Numbered from the stretch's first letter, positions 1 to 8,683 are shown. The stretch is DNA of 64,000 nt from Rhizohabitans arisaemae (GCF_025996515.1 NZ_BLRH01000034.1:1364001-1428000); one strand, 5' to 3'. Notes: generated by a model not told the origin, from the letters alone. Numbers and translations: made by a program.

Positions 1-242
1 CAATCGTGATCAGGGTACGGGAGACGGACATGGGTGCGAGAGACATGACGAGAGTGGTCCTTTTCTGGCTGCCGAGGACATCTCCGGCAGCCGGGAACGG
101 ATGCGTTTCCATCCCTTCGCCGCGCCGCGCAGGCACGCGAAGCCGTTCGTGCGGCCGGATCCGGCGCATCATGGGCGTGACGTCGACGGTCGCCTTCATG
201 GCGTATTTGCCGAAGACGGCGGCGAGGGCCGGTGCGCGGCAT
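1..242 (-). CDS. Possible partial gene running off the left edge
   Basis: Downstream of the small membrane protein on the minus strand, an AAAGGA ribosome-binding site sits about 8 bases before an ATG at 240-242. The frame from that ATG stays open to the window edge but reads as arginine-rich, low-quality protein (MPRTGPRRRL...). A neighbouring frame over the same bases reads more like real protein (ALAAVFGKYAMKATVDVTP) and also stays open, but it has no good start. This could be a frameshifted gene, a pseudogene, or a gene whose start is misjudged. No family was recognised. Confidence 0.25.
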   Translation of the reverse strand, partial: MPRTGPRRRLRQIRHEGDRRRHAHDAPDPAARTASRACAARRRDGNASVPGCRRCPRQPEKDHSRHVSRTHVRLPYPDHD

Positions 243-243
243 G

Positions 244-378
244 TCAGGAGTCCTTTCTCTTACCGGCGGGCCGGTCCAGGCCGCGCCGCACGTGCGCGGA
301 CCGGGAGAACCACCACCACGTGGCCGTGACCAGCAGGACCGCCGAGAGCGAGAGAAGGATCCACCAGCGAAGCTCCAC
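244..378 (-). CDS. Small single-pass membrane protein
   Basis: This 44-residue frame starts at a GTG (376-378) and reads MELRWWILLSLSAVLLVTAT, then WWWFSRSAHVRRGLDRP and a basic tail ending KRKDS. It has one hydrophobic segment (residues 5-25) and a positively charged C-terminus, which suggests an anchored N-terminus with a cytoplasmic basic tail. It diverges from the TetR gene and starts next to a 21-bp palindrome, so it is probably a target of that regulator. It is too short for most gene finders. The function is unknown. Its coding nature rests on the amphipathic organisation and its position, not on recognised homology. Confidence 0.5.
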   Translation of the reverse strand: MELRWWILLSLSAVLLVTATWWWFSRSAHVRRGLDRPAGKRKDS

Positions 379-391
379 ATTGACCCCTAGA

Positions 392-412
392 GGCTCTAGA
401 ATTGTTAGAGCC
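392..412. promoter_or_regulatory. 21-bp inverted repeat, likely TetR operator
   Basis: GGCTCTA (392-398) and TAGAGCC (406-412) are perfect 7-base arms around a 7-base spacer. The site lies between the divergent TetR gene and the small membrane protein, the usual place for an autoregulatory TetR operator. The assignment is inference from position and symmetry. Confidence 0.6.
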
Positions 413-485
413 ATTAAGGAAACACAGATGCTCTAAGATGTCAATGCCGTCGAGAGATGTCGAGGAAGCGCGAAGAGGGGCGAGG

Positions 486-1208
486 ATGTCCGCACACACC
501 ACCAGCCGACGGGAGAGACTGCGCCAGGCCACCCTGGAGGAGATTCACGCGGCGGCGCGCAAGCTGCTGGTCGAGCAGGGGTCGGCCGCGGTCACCGTCA
601 ACGCGGTCGCCCGGCAGGTGGGCATGAGCGGTCCGGCTCTGTACCACTACTACAACGGCCACGACGAGCTGGTCGGCGCGGTGACCGCCGGCTTCTTCGG
701 TGAACTGGCCACCACGATGGAACGGGCCCGCGACCACTCCGGCGCGCCGATCGGCCCGCGGATACTGGCGGTCTGCCGCGCCATGCGCGCCTGGGCGGTC
801 GCCCATCCGGCCGAGTTCGGCTGGATCTTCGCCACCCCCGTCGCCCCGCCGAACCGGCAACCTGACTCGGTACGCCACCAGGCGGGGCAGCGTTTCGAAC
901 AGATACTCCTGGATTTGACGGTCGAGCTGTGGCGGACGCGGCCGTTCCCGGTGCCCGACCCGGCCGATCTGCCCGAGTCGCTGCGCGAGCAGTTGGCCGC
1001 CTACTCGGCCTCCATCGACGGAGCCCTGCCCCCTGGGGCCGCGCACGTCTTCCTGACCTGCTGGATTCGGCTGTACGGCCTGCTGTGCATGGAAGTGCTG
1101 CATCAACTGGACTTCGCCTACACCGATTTGGAGCCCGTATTCGAGGAATGCCTCCGCGACCTGGCCGGCACACTCGGCCTCGACTACTCCCCCAAGCCGA
1201 ACGCGTAG
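486..1208 (+). CDS. TetR/AcrR family regulator, WHG-type C-terminal domain
   Basis: This is a DNA-binding repressor of 240 residues. Residues 10-60 form the TetR helix-turn-helix (ATLEEIHAAARKLLVEQG, then NAVARQVGMSGPALYHYY). The C-terminal half, including FGWIFATPVAPPN, resembles the WHG ligand-binding domain. The ATG at 486 is chosen because AGGGGCGAGG lies just upstream and the protein then begins directly before the HTH; upstream in-frame starts at 438 or 402 would add an unlikely tail and overlap the operator. It diverges from a small membrane protein across the palindrome at 392-412, which suggests autoregulation and control of that unit. The ligand cannot be told from the sequence. Confidence 0.85.
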   Translation: MSAHTTSRRERLRQATLEEIHAAARKLLVEQGSAAVTVNAVARQVGMSGPALYHYYNGHDELVGAVTAGFFGELATTMERARDHSGAPIGPRILAVCRAMRAWAVAHPAEFGWIFATPVAPPNRQPDSVRHQAGQRFEQILLDLTVELWRTRPFPVPDPADLPESLREQLAAYSASIDGALPPGAAHVFLTCWIRLYGLLCMEVLHQLDFAYTDLEPVFEECLRDLAGTLGLDYSPKPNA

Positions 1209-1376
1209 GGCCGCCCAGGATCCCTCTTCGGGGCGATGCCGGACAGCACGTCGCCGTGATCGTCGAAGCGGACTCGCCGACGGCATCCCACCGCCGGCCG
1301 TGCACTCCTTCCTGTCGCCCGACCGCGGAATCCGTCCTCCCGGCGCGCTCGGGGCGGGCGACCGGGAAACGCGAGG

Positions 1377-1412
1377 ACCGTGGCCACGTGTGGGGGGTCA
1401 CGTGGCCACGGT
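1377..1412 (-). terminator. Hairpin terminator of the protease gene
   Basis: ACCGTGGCCACGTG (1377-1390) pairs perfectly with CACGTGGCCACGGT (1399-1412) across an 8-base loop. It begins 28 bases after the protease stop codon. Confidence 0.75.
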
Positions 1413-1440
1413 CATAAGGCGATGTGCGGGGTTGCCGTCG

Positions 1441-2565
1441 TCAGCCGGTGCGGAGGGTCAGGCCGTAGACGGAGAGGATCTCGTTGACGGGCTGGTGGTA
1501 GGTGGTGCCACCGGTGCTGCAGTTGCCGGAGCCGCCGGAGGTGACGCCCTGGGCCTGGCTGCCGGAGATGAACGAGCCGCCGGAGTCACCGGGCTGGGCG
1601 CAGGCGCTGGTGCGGGTGACACCGTAGATGGTGCCCTGCGGGTAGGTGACGCTGGTGTTGTGCTGACGGATCACACCGCAGCGCCAGCCGGTGGTGGAGC
1701 CGGACCGGCAGATGGAGGCGCCGACGGAGGCCTGGGTGGAGCCCCGTACGGTCACGTTGGCGCCACCGGATCCCCGCACGTACGGGGTGGGGGTGTGGCC
1801 GGGGGTGGAGACGTAGGCGTAGTCGTTGCCGGGGAACGAGGAGCCCGCGAAGGTTCCGGACGGGTTGCTGGTCCGGGCGCCGGTACGGCCGCAGTGGCCG
1901 GCGGTGACGAAGCCGGGCTGGCCGCCCCGGGTCACCGAGAAGCCGATGCTGCACCGGCTGGAGCCGATGTAGTAGGCGGCGCCGCCGACGAGGTTGATGA
2001 ACGGCTGCGGCTGCTCGGGGGAGGCGACGACGCGGACGCCGGCCTTGCGGAGCCCGGCCGCGGTGACAAGGGCTTCGCCGGCCGCCTGGTCGAGGGCTTG
2101 GACGACGACGCTGTTGGTGGGCACGTCGACGTACCAGAGGGTGGCACCGGCCTGCAGCGACGCGGGTGCCCGGTCGAGGCGGTCCTTGATCGCGTTGAGC
2201 TGGTTGAGCGTACGGCCGACCAGGACGGGCTGGGCGCCCTGGGCGGTGATCGCCTGGACCGCGCCGGCGTCGGTGGTGGCGACGAGCAGCGTGGAGGCGT
2301 CGGCGTTGAGCCAGGCGCCGCCGAAGGTCCCGCCGAGCGTCGCGGCGAGGACGCTCTCGGTCTTCATGGCCCGTTCCTCGTTGGCGAGCCGTACGGAGGC
2401 CTGCTCGGCGTTGAGGCCCAGGTCGCGCTGGAGGGCCTCCACCATCGAGGGCGAGGGGTCGGCGACGGAGAAGGAGCCGGGGTCGGCGCTTGCGGGGGTC
2501 ACCGTGACGGCGAGGGCGAGAGCCGCGATGGCGGCCCCGACCACGATCGAGCGTTGACCGATCAT
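1441..2565 (-). CDS. Secreted S1 serine protease with pro-region (alpha-lytic/streptogrisin type)
   Basis: This 374-residue preproenzyme is an extracellular chymotrypsin-fold protease. A signal peptide (residues 1-27, ending TPASA) is followed by an alpha-lytic-protease-type pro-region (about 30-185, with LQRDLGLNAEQA at its start) and the mature domain from about 190. The catalytic triad is visible: His in VTAGHCG, Asp in GNDYAYV and Ser in QPGDSGGSF. Paired cysteines (SSRCSIGF/GHC, ICRSG/GWRCG, SACAQ/GNC) match the family's disulfides. The start MIGQR at 2563-2565 has AAAGGAG upstream; an upstream extension would precede the signal peptide. A perfect 23-bp palindrome lies about 70 bases upstream. 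The family is usually self-processed and degrades protein in the medium. Confidence 0.93.
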   Translation of the reverse strand: MIGQRSIVVGAAIAALALAVTVTPASADPGSFSVADPSPSMVEALQRDLGLNAEQASVRLANEERAMKTESVLAATLGGTFGGAWLNADASTLLVATTDAGAVQAITAQGAQPVLVGRTLNQLNAIKDRLDRAPASLQAGATLWYVDVPTNSVVVQALDQAAGEALVTAAGLRKAGVRVVASPEQPQPFINLVGGAAYYIGSSRCSIGFSVTRGGQPGFVTAGHCGRTGARTSNPSGTFAGSSFPGNDYAYVSTPGHTPTPYVRGSGGANVTVRGSTQASVGASICRSGSTTGWRCGVIRQHNTSVTYPQGTIYGVTRTSACAQPGDSGGSFISGSQAQGVTSGGSGNCSTGGTTYHQPVNEILSVYGLTLRTG

Positions 2566-2632
2566 GTGCACTCCTTTGTGGGGGGTGCAGTAAAAAATAT
2601 TGGTCAAGTTGCTCGAATGGATATGTCAAATC

Positions 2633-2655
2633 CTCCATATCGCCGTGATATGGAG
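2633..2655. promoter_or_regulatory. 23-bp perfect palindrome upstream of protease
   Basis: CTCCATATC (2633-2641) and GATATGGAG (2647-2655) are perfect 9-base arms around a 5-base spacer. On the minus strand a TTGACA hexamer follows at 2624-2629, so the palindrome sits directly upstream of a probable -35 element. That placement suits an activator site, or a repressor site at the promoter edge. The binding protein is unknown. Confidence 0.55.
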
Positions 2656-2843
2656 TGATGGGAGAAGTAGCCGGTGATCAGTTCTCCGCAGGTCAGCACG
2701 GCCGATCGGTCCTTGTGGACAATCCGGGGCGACGGAAAACTGTGAAATCCACGGCAGGGACGCGCGTCCGCCTTTTGCCGTTCCCCTCTCCAAACATGAA
2801 TCGGATGTACGGCGATGACGTGGGAAAACGGGGGTTCTCGCGC

Positions 2844-4250
2844 TCAATACCAGCGCTTGCAAACGCCTTTCCTGTTGTACCTCTTGCAGACGCCCGACTC
2901 CTCGGGCGGCACCATCGCGGGATCCACCCCCGGCGGAAAGACCTCGGTGGGTGAGTCCTGGTCCGGCGGTTTCTCCGTCTCCACCGGGGTGCGCGGCGGG
3001 TTCCGGGGCGCCGGGGTCTTGGGTGTCTTCGCGGGCGGGGTGTAGGTCTCGGTCACGGTGACCCGGGGCGCCGGGGGCTCCCGGTCGGGGGCCGGCTGCA
3101 CCGGCCGAACCGTGGCCGACATGGATCTCGGGGTGACCTCTTTGGAGAGGCTGCCGCCCATTTTCACCGCGGACGGCTGCGAGCCGCCGGTCAGCGGGGT
3201 CCGGCCGACGCTCTGCACCTGCTCGCGCACGGGCAGGTTGGTCGCGGCGGCGACCGCGACGGCGGTGGTGGCCGCGGCCGCGACGGCGAGCCCAGCGGCG
3301 TACCTGCGGTACCGGGATCTCGCCCCGGGTTTTCGGCGGGTCCGCGACCCGACCGGGGACCAGACCTCGTCGAGCACGTCGGCGAGGGCCAGGCGCAGGT
3401 CGGCGGGGTTCCTCCCGCGCATGGCGAGGAGCGACCTGATCACGGAACGGGCGTCCGGCCGGTCCTCGGGGGCCTTGGACAGGCCGGCCGCGATGAGCGG
3501 GCGGATCTCCTCGGGCACCCGGCCGAGGTCGGGGACCTCCAGCAGGAGCCGGCGGTTCATCACGTCGGAGTCGGCCGTACCGAACGGATGGACGCCGGTG
3601 ATCGTGTAGCAGACCAGGCAGGCCCAGGCGAAGATGTCGGAGGCCGGTACGGCGGGCTGCCCGCGGAGCCGCTCCGGCGCGATCCACCCGGGGCTGCCCA
3701 TGACGACTCCGGCCTGGGTGTGCCCGTCGGTGCCGTCCTCCAGGTCCCGGGCGATGCCGAAGTCGATGACCCGCGGCCCGGACGGGGAGATGAGAACGTT
3801 CCCGGGCTTGAGGTCCCGGTGGACGAGCCCGGCCCCGTGGATCGCCAGGAGCGCGGCGGCGACGCCCAGCGCGACGCCGTACGCCATCTCGGGGCTGAGC
3901 GCACCCTGCTCGTCGATCACCCGGTTGAGCGGCGGGCCCTGGATGTACTCGGTCACCAGGTAGGGCCGGCCTCGATAGGTGCCTGCCTCCACCAGGTGCG
4001 CGGTGCAGAGCGGGGCGACGCGCCTGCTCAGCTCGATCTCGAGTTCGAAGCGGGCGAGCACGGTGGGTTCGGGCGCGCGGAGCGGGTGCAGCGTCTTCAG
4101 CGCGACGAGCAGCCCGTCCGGCCCTTCGGCGAGGAAGACGATGCCCATTCCGCCGACGCCGAGCCGGCCGAGCAGCAGGTACCGCCCGATGATCACCGGG
4201 TCGCCTACCGCCAGAGGCTCGACGTCGGGTGGCAACCCAGCCTTAGCCAT
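2844..4250 (-). CDS. Membrane serine/threonine protein kinase (PknB type)
   Basis: This protein of about 468 residues is a eukaryotic-type kinase. The glycine-rich loop (LGVGGMGIVF), the ATP-binding lysine in VALKTL (about residue 52), HRDLKPGN, DFG and the SPGWIAPE activation segment are all present, so it should be active. After the kinase domain (about 20-280) come a basic juxtamembrane stretch, one membrane helix (AAGLAVAAAATTAVAVAAA, about 315-340) and an extracytoplasmic Pro/Thr-rich tail. The tail ends in a two-cysteine basic motif (GVCKRYNRKGVCKRWY) that may sense ligands. There is no PASTA repeat. ATG at 4250 and GTG at 4253 are both possible behind GAGGAGAGG. Substrates are unknown. 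Confidence 0.9.
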   Translation of the reverse strand: MAKAGLPPDVEPLAVGDPVIIGRYLLLGRLGVGGMGIVFLAEGPDGLLVALKTLHPLRAPEPTVLARFELEIELSRRVAPLCTAHLVEAGTYRGRPYLVTEYIQGPPLNRVIDEQGALSPEMAYGVALGVAAALLAIHGAGLVHRDLKPGNVLISPSGPRVIDFGIARDLEDGTDGHTQAGVVMGSPGWIAPERLRGQPAVPASDIFAWACLVCYTITGVHPFGTADSDVMNRRLLLEVPDLGRVPEEIRPLIAAGLSKAPEDRPDARSVIRSLLAMRGRNPADLRLALADVLDEVWSPVGSRTRRKPGARSRYRRYAAGLAVAAAATTAVAVAAATNLPVREQVQSVGRTPLTGGSQPSAVKMGGSLSKEVTPRSMSATVRPVQPAPDREPPAPRVTVTETYTPPAKTPKTPAPRNPPRTPVETEKPPDQDSPTEVFPPGVDPAMVPPEESGVCKRYNRKGVCKRWY

Positions 4251-4375
4251 CACGCGCGCCTCTCCTCGGGGGACTTACCGAAAGGCACAGCCTGCCGCCT
4301 CAGACACACGATATACCGTTAAATCCAACTAATAGATGCGGAATGGTAAGAGTAACTGCTCGCACGGTGCCGACC

Positions 4376-4822
4376 TCAGTAGTCAGAGTCATCCAAATCA
4401 TCGTCATCGTCGTCATAGTCCGGCCGCGACCAGCGTGATGGCATAAGTACTGGTATGAACAGGGCAATTCCCAACAAGCCATAGATGCCCGACTCAAGGA
4501 GCGACTGCATCCCGTCGCCGATCGGCCCGGCCGGGGCCAGAGCCGCCGCCCGCTCCATGTCGAGCAGGAAGACCACGGTCCAGGAAAGCAGGACGACCGA
4601 GGGGACGAACGCGGCCAACGGCGACATCCGCACCGCCGACACCAGACCGACCAGGAGCCCGATCCCGGCGAGCGCACCAAGGGCGGTCAGCAGCCGCGTG
4701 TCGTCGATCGGCTGTATCAGCGGGGAACCGACCCGAGTCATCTGCGGATACGCCCAACCGGCACCGTAAAGGAGCGCGGCGGCCACGGCCGCGCCCACAA
4801 TGAGCCCGAAAACATGACGCAT
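4376..4822 (-). CDS. Four-helix membrane protein with aspartate-rich tail
   Basis: This 148-residue protein belongs to no family I recognise. Four hydrophobic segments are visible: residues 5-25 (FGLIVGAAVAAALLYGAGW), 45-65, 70-90 and 115-130. The C-terminus is a run of acidic residues (DYDDDDDDLDDSDY), probably cytoplasmic. Such Asp-tailed four-helix proteins are common hypothetical membrane proteins in actinomycetes. It is read in the same direction as the kinase, 123 bases upstream of it, and could be cotranscribed with it. Confidence 0.75.
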   Translation of the reverse strand: MRHVFGLIVGAAVAAALLYGAGWAYPQMTRVGSPLIQPIDDTRLLTALGALAGIGLLVGLVSAVRMSPLAAFVPSVVLLSWTVVFLLDMERAAALAPAGPIGDGMQSLLESGIYGLLGIALFIPVLMPSRWSRPDYDDDDDDLDDSDY

Positions 4823-4935
4823 GGCAACCCACCTAGATCGAGGTAGTTCGCCAGACTAGCGATGAATGACCCTTTTGTAAGGAGTCCTTACCGAGTCTCC
4901 GGAAAAGAACGTTCCGTGGTGACAGCCCGTCGCCG

Positions 4936-5781
4936 TCACGGTGCCGAACGGAGGGTCCGGACGACCTCCAAGGCCCGGCGCGCCCCGGCCGTGTCGTGCA
5001 CCCGGAACACCCGCGCGCCCAGCCAGGCGGAGACCGCCAAGGTGGCGACGGTGCCCGCCGCGCGCCGGTCGACGGGAAGCCCGCCGAGCGTCTCACCGAC
5101 GAAGTCCTTGTTGGAGACCGCCACCAGAACCGGCCACCCGGTCGCGGTCAGCTCGCCGAGGCGGCGGGACACCTCCAGCGAGTGCCAGGTGTTCTTCCCG
5201 AAGTCGTGGGCCGGGTCGATCAGAATCCGCTCGGGGTCCACCCCCGCCGCGACGGCCCGCCGCGCCAGCTCGACGGTGAGCCCGGCCACGTCGGCGACCA
5301 CGTCGGTGTAGCCGATCCGGTGCGGCCGGGTCCGCGGTTCCACCCGCCCCGCGTGCGCGCACACCAGGCCGATGCCATGCCGCGCGGCCACCGCGGCCAG
5401 CTCGGGGTCGACCCCTCCCCAGGTGTCGTTGAGCAGGTCGGCGCCGGCCTGCGCCACCACCTCGCCGACCTCGGCCCGCCAGGTGTCCACGCTGATCAGC
5501 ACCTCGGGGTGCCGCTCCCGGACGGCGGCGACCAGGTCCGCCACCCTGCGGATCTCCTCCCGGACGCCGACCTCCTCGCCGGGCCCCGCCTTGACCCCGC
5601 CGATGTCGACGATGTCGGCACCCTCGGCCACGGCCCGGCCCACCGCCTCGACCGCGGCGTCGAACCCATAGGTCGCCCCCCGGTCGAAGAACGAGTCGGG
5701 GGTACGGTTCACCACGGCCATCACGGCGAACTCACCGGGGGCGAACTCCCGCCTGCCCAGGCGCAGCGTCTTCGGCGTCAC
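4936..5781 (-). CDS. folP2: Dihydropteroate synthase homologue, FolP2 type
   Basis: This 281-residue TIM-barrel protein is related to dihydropteroate synthase. The N-terminal MAVVNRTPDSFFD, the DIGG and SVDTW motifs are those of the DHPS family. The later part reads DPAHDFGKNTWHSLE and SNKDFVGETLG rather than the DPG-(I/F)-GFGK-type segment of the folate enzyme. That matches the FolP2 group (Mycobacterium tuberculosis Rv1207-like), in which normal DHPS activity has been doubted. The GTG at 5779-5781 (VTPKTLRLG) is chosen because the longer upstream frame is arginine-rich and outside the fold. It lies alone rather than in a folate operon, which supports a role other than the main folate pathway. 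Confidence 0.82.
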   Translation of the reverse strand: MTPKTLRLGRREFAPGEFAVMAVVNRTPDSFFDRGATYGFDAAVEAVGRAVAEGADIVDIGGVKAGPGEEVGVREEIRRVADLVAAVRERHPEVLISVDTWRAEVGEVVAQAGADLLNDTWGGVDPELAAVAARHGIGLVCAHAGRVEPRTRPHRIGYTDVVADVAGLTVELARRAVAAGVDPERILIDPAHDFGKNTWHSLEVSRRLGELTATGWPVLVAVSNKDFVGETLGGLPVDRRAAGTVATLAVSAWLGARVFRVHDTAGARRALEVVRTLRSAP

Positions 5782-5877
5782 CCGCTCAACCCTATCCCCG
5801 GCCCTGCGGGCGAGATGTCCGTGCGGGGTACGGCCGGCCCGGCGCACGCCGTACGGCACGCCGAAGGCCGGTACGGG

Positions 5878-6747
5878 CTACGCGGCGAAGCCGCCCTCGG
5901 CCATGTCCACGAACTCCTGCGCGGCCACGGGCAGCCGCCGCCGGGCGTGCACGATCGCGATGACCCGGCGCAGCGGGGGGTCGAGGGATCTGACCACGAG
6001 CCCGACCCGGGTCGCCTCCTCGGCGATGCTCCGGAACCACAGGAGCGAGGCGAGCCCGGAGCGCACGGTGGCGAGCCAGCCCACGCGGTCGTTGGTCTCG
6101 ACGGCGGCGACCGGCCGGACGCCGTGCCTGGCGAAGACGAGGTCGATCTCCCGGCGGCGCGGGTGGTCGGCGGCGGGGAGCGCCAGGCGCATCCCGTTCA
6201 GCCGGTGGATCGGGACGGGGCTCGGCAGGTCCAGTCCCGGCGGGGAGACCAGCACGATCTCCTGTCGCTCCAGCGGGTGGCTCACCAGGTCGGCGGGGAC
6301 CGGCAGGTCGGTGAAGCCGAGGTCGGCCCGCTGGTCGCGGATGGCGGTGACCACCCCGTCCCGGCCGTCACAGCGGACGATGTGCACCCGCACCCCGGGA
6401 TGGCCGGAGATGAACGCGGGGAGCAGCCGTCCGGCGAGCCCGGGCTCCAGGCTCGGCGTCGCCGCGATGCGCAACTCGTCCCCGCCCCGGGTGCTCTGCT
6501 GGGCGAACTCCTCGATCTCGTGGATGGCGTCGAGCGCCTGTTTGGCGAGTTTCACCACCCGGCGTCCGGCCGAGGTCACGAGCACCCCTCTGCCGGATCT
6601 GGCGAAAAGGGTCAAACCCAGCTCGCGTTCGAGATCACGAATCGCACGGGAGAGCGCGGGCTGAGCGATGAATAGCGACCTCGCCGCATCGGTCATGGTC
6701 CGGTGCTCCGCCGTCGCCACCACGTAACGGAGCTGCTGCAGATTCAT
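5878..6747 (-). CDS. LysR-family transcriptional regulator
   Basis: This 289-residue regulator has the LysR winged helix at residues 1-60 (LQQLRYVVATAEHRTMTDAA, FIAQPALSRAIRDLE). A periplasmic-binding-like effector domain follows from about 90 (ELRIAATPSLEPGLAGRLLP). It is probably autoregulated from the long intergenic region shared with the divergent LCP gene. The 3' end lies 96 bases from the folP2 start, and the two may be cotranscribed. The effector and targets are not evident. Confidence 0.88.
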   Translation of the reverse strand: MNLQQLRYVVATAEHRTMTDAARSLFIAQPALSRAIRDLERELGLTLFARSGRGVLVTSAGRRVVKLAKQALDAIHEIEEFAQQSTRGGDELRIAATPSLEPGLAGRLLPAFISGHPGVRVHIVRCDGRDGVVTAIRDQRADLGFTDLPVPADLVSHPLERQEIVLVSPPGLDLPSPVPIHRLNGMRLALPAADHPRRREIDLVFARHGVRPVAAVETNDRVGWLATVRSGLASLLWFRSIAEEATRVGLVVRSLDPPLRRVIAIVHARRRLPVAAQEFVDMAEGGFAA

Positions 6748-7265
6748 GACTCGAAGCTATGGCAAGAGGGGCAGATCGGTCCTGAACATCGCACAGCTTG
6801 CGCTCTCAATTTAATGACGATGCGACAACGGATGCCCAGAAATCAATATTGATTTGCCCTGAATTGCGACATCTCCGAATATTGCCAAGCTGATCAATCC
6901 AGCACTTCCCGAACAATGAACACCCAGGTCAGCACCGATATGGCCAGACAATCCAGCGGGACTCGCTCCCCCGCCGACCGGCTGCGCACAATCTTTGGAC
7001 CGGATCAAGCACGCCCGAAACAGCCGGGCGCCGTTTGGCCGCAGGACGATCTATCGATGGGGTACTTTGACCCATGTGCCTGATGTGACGGATATTGCTA
7101 TTCGGCCGGGAAACCAATCGGCACCCCATCCGCGACACCGCAATCTCGAAATCCGACACGAAGCGCAGCATCCACCAAAACACCTTCCTTGAATGTCATT
7201 CTGAACGGAGTACCACGCCTGGGGCGCCGACGGACGCCCACGCAGGTGAACGGAGGTGGCGCGCC
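6748..7265. other. Long divergent intergenic region
   Basis: This 518-base spacer lies between the divergent lysR and LCP genes. It is less G+C-rich than its neighbours, especially at 6800-6950, as expected for two promoters and their control sites. Short open frames here lack ribosome-binding sites and coding character. No convincing gene, RNA or repeat was seen. Confidence 0.5.
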
Positions 7266-8672
7266 GTGACGGACGAGGAGAGACCGGCGCAACGGACCCT
7301 GCGGGAACAGCCCTGCACCGAATTCCCGCTCCCGGCCGAGGTCCCGCAGCGGGGGCTCGGCTCCATCCTCCTGCTCACCGCGGCGACGGCGGTCGTCCCG
7401 GGACTCGCTCACCTGCGGGCCGACCGGACCGCCACGGGCACCACGCTGCTCAGCGCGGGTTACGGCGTCGCCACCGTGGTCCTCGCCTTCGCGTTCACCT
7501 TCCGGGACCGGCTGCCCGCGCTGGCGGTCCAGCCCTCCTGGCTCATCGTCCTCTGCTCCCTGGCGAGCGCGGGCGCGGCCGCCTGGGCCATCCTGGTCCT
7601 GCGGTCGTACACGGTGCTCCACCCGGCCGGGCTGCCCGCGGGGAAACGGGTGGCCGGGGCACTGCTTGCCTCGGTCCTGGCCCTGACGGCGGCGGCCCCC
7701 TTCGCGGCCACGGCACGCTACGCATACCTCCAGTACGACCTGGTGACCGACGTCTTCCAGGACGGCGCCGGCGATCCACACGCCTGGCCGGCGGCCCCGC
7801 CCGCCGCCGCGGCCGTGAACCCGCTCGCGCGCCTGCACCGCCTCAACGTCCTGCTCCTCGGGGGAGACGACGGGCCGGGCCGGTTCGGCCTGCGCACCGA
7901 CACCCTGGTCCTCGCCTCGGTGAACACCGCGACGGGCCGTACGGCGCTGCTGAGCCTGCCCCGCAACCTGGAGGGCGTGCCGTTCCCGCCGGGCACCCCG
8001 ATGCGGGCGCGGTTTCCCCACGGGTTCGACAACCTGATCAACGCCCTGTGGGGGTACGGCGCCGCGCACCCCGAACTCGTCCCCGGCTCCCGCAGGCCCG
8101 GGCCCGATCTCGTCAAGGCCGCGGTCGGCCAGGTGCTGGGGATCCCGGTCCACCATTACGTCTTGGTGAACATGAGCGCCTTCGCGACCCTGGTGGACGC
8201 GGTCGGCGGAGTCCGGGTGAACGTCGCCGAACCGGTCCGCTGGGGGGAGACCGGGGTGGTGCTCCAGCCGGGCGTCCACCGGCTCACCGGGGCGCAGGCC
8301 CTGGTCTACGCGCGTTCCCGGACCGGCACCAGTGACTACACCCGGATGTCCCGCCAGCGCTGTCTCCTGGGCCGGCTCGCGCGGCAGGCGAACCCGATCA
8401 CGATCCTGACCCGCTATCATCGGCTCGCTCGTGCTGCCAAGCAGCTCGTGTCCACCGACATCCCTCGGCAGCTGCTACCGGCGCTGGTCGACCTGGCGCC
8501 ACTGGTCAGGACGGCTCCGATCAGCAGCGTGACCTTCATACCGCCGGCCGTCAAGCCGTGGCAGGCGGACTGGGCAAGGATCCGCGAGCTGACGAGGGCG
8601 GTGATCGAGGAGTCGGATCGAACGGCGATCCCGAAGTCGGCCGCCGTCTCGTTCGACGACGCGTGTTCTTAA
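7266..8672 (+). CDS. LytR-CpsA-Psr (LCP) family cell-wall polymer ligase
   Basis: This 468-residue membrane protein has four hydrophobic segments in residues 25-160, then an extracytoplasmic LCP domain from about 195 to 400 (LNVLLLGGDDGP, RTDTLVLASVN, LLSLPRNL, YARSRTGTSDYTRMSRQ). The conserved Arg and Asp residues that bind the pyrophosphate lipid substrate in LCP enzymes are kept. The family transfers teichoic-acid-like or arabinogalactan polymers from lipid carriers to peptidoglycan. The usual LCP has one N-terminal helix; the extra three here are a variation shared with the next gene. The GTG start at 7266 has GGAGG nine bases upstream. Confidence 0.87.
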   Translation: MTDEERPAQRTLREQPCTEFPLPAEVPQRGLGSILLLTAATAVVPGLAHLRADRTATGTTLLSAGYGVATVVLAFAFTFRDRLPALAVQPSWLIVLCSLASAGAAAWAILVLRSYTVLHPAGLPAGKRVAGALLASVLALTAAAPFAATARYAYLQYDLVTDVFQDGAGDPHAWPAAPPAAAAVNPLARLHRLNVLLLGGDDGPGRFGLRTDTLVLASVNTATGRTALLSLPRNLEGVPFPPGTPMRARFPHGFDNLINALWGYGAAHPELVPGSRRPGPDLVKAAVGQVLGIPVHHYVLVNMSAFATLVDAVGGVRVNVAEPVRWGETGVVLQPGVHRLTGAQALVYARSRTGTSDYTRMSRQRCLLGRLARQANPITILTRYHRLARAAKQLVSTDIPRQLLPALVDLAPLVRTAPISSVTFIPPAVKPWQADWARIRELTRAVIEESDRTAIPKSAAVSFDDACS

Positions 8673-8683
8673 GTGAAGATCTT

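Noticed and set aside
1300-2658. Long open frames antisense to the protease (and similar ones across many G+C-rich genes, such as 4996-6675, 37017-39377 and 59215-61164)
   Set aside because: They arise from high third-position G+C on the opposite strand; they lack ribosome-binding sites and family features, while the true gene in each place has clear catalytic motifs.
6929-7183. Minus-strand frame of 84 codons in the lysR-LCP gap
   Set aside because: No ribosome-binding site and unusual amino-acid composition; the region is better explained as two promoters.
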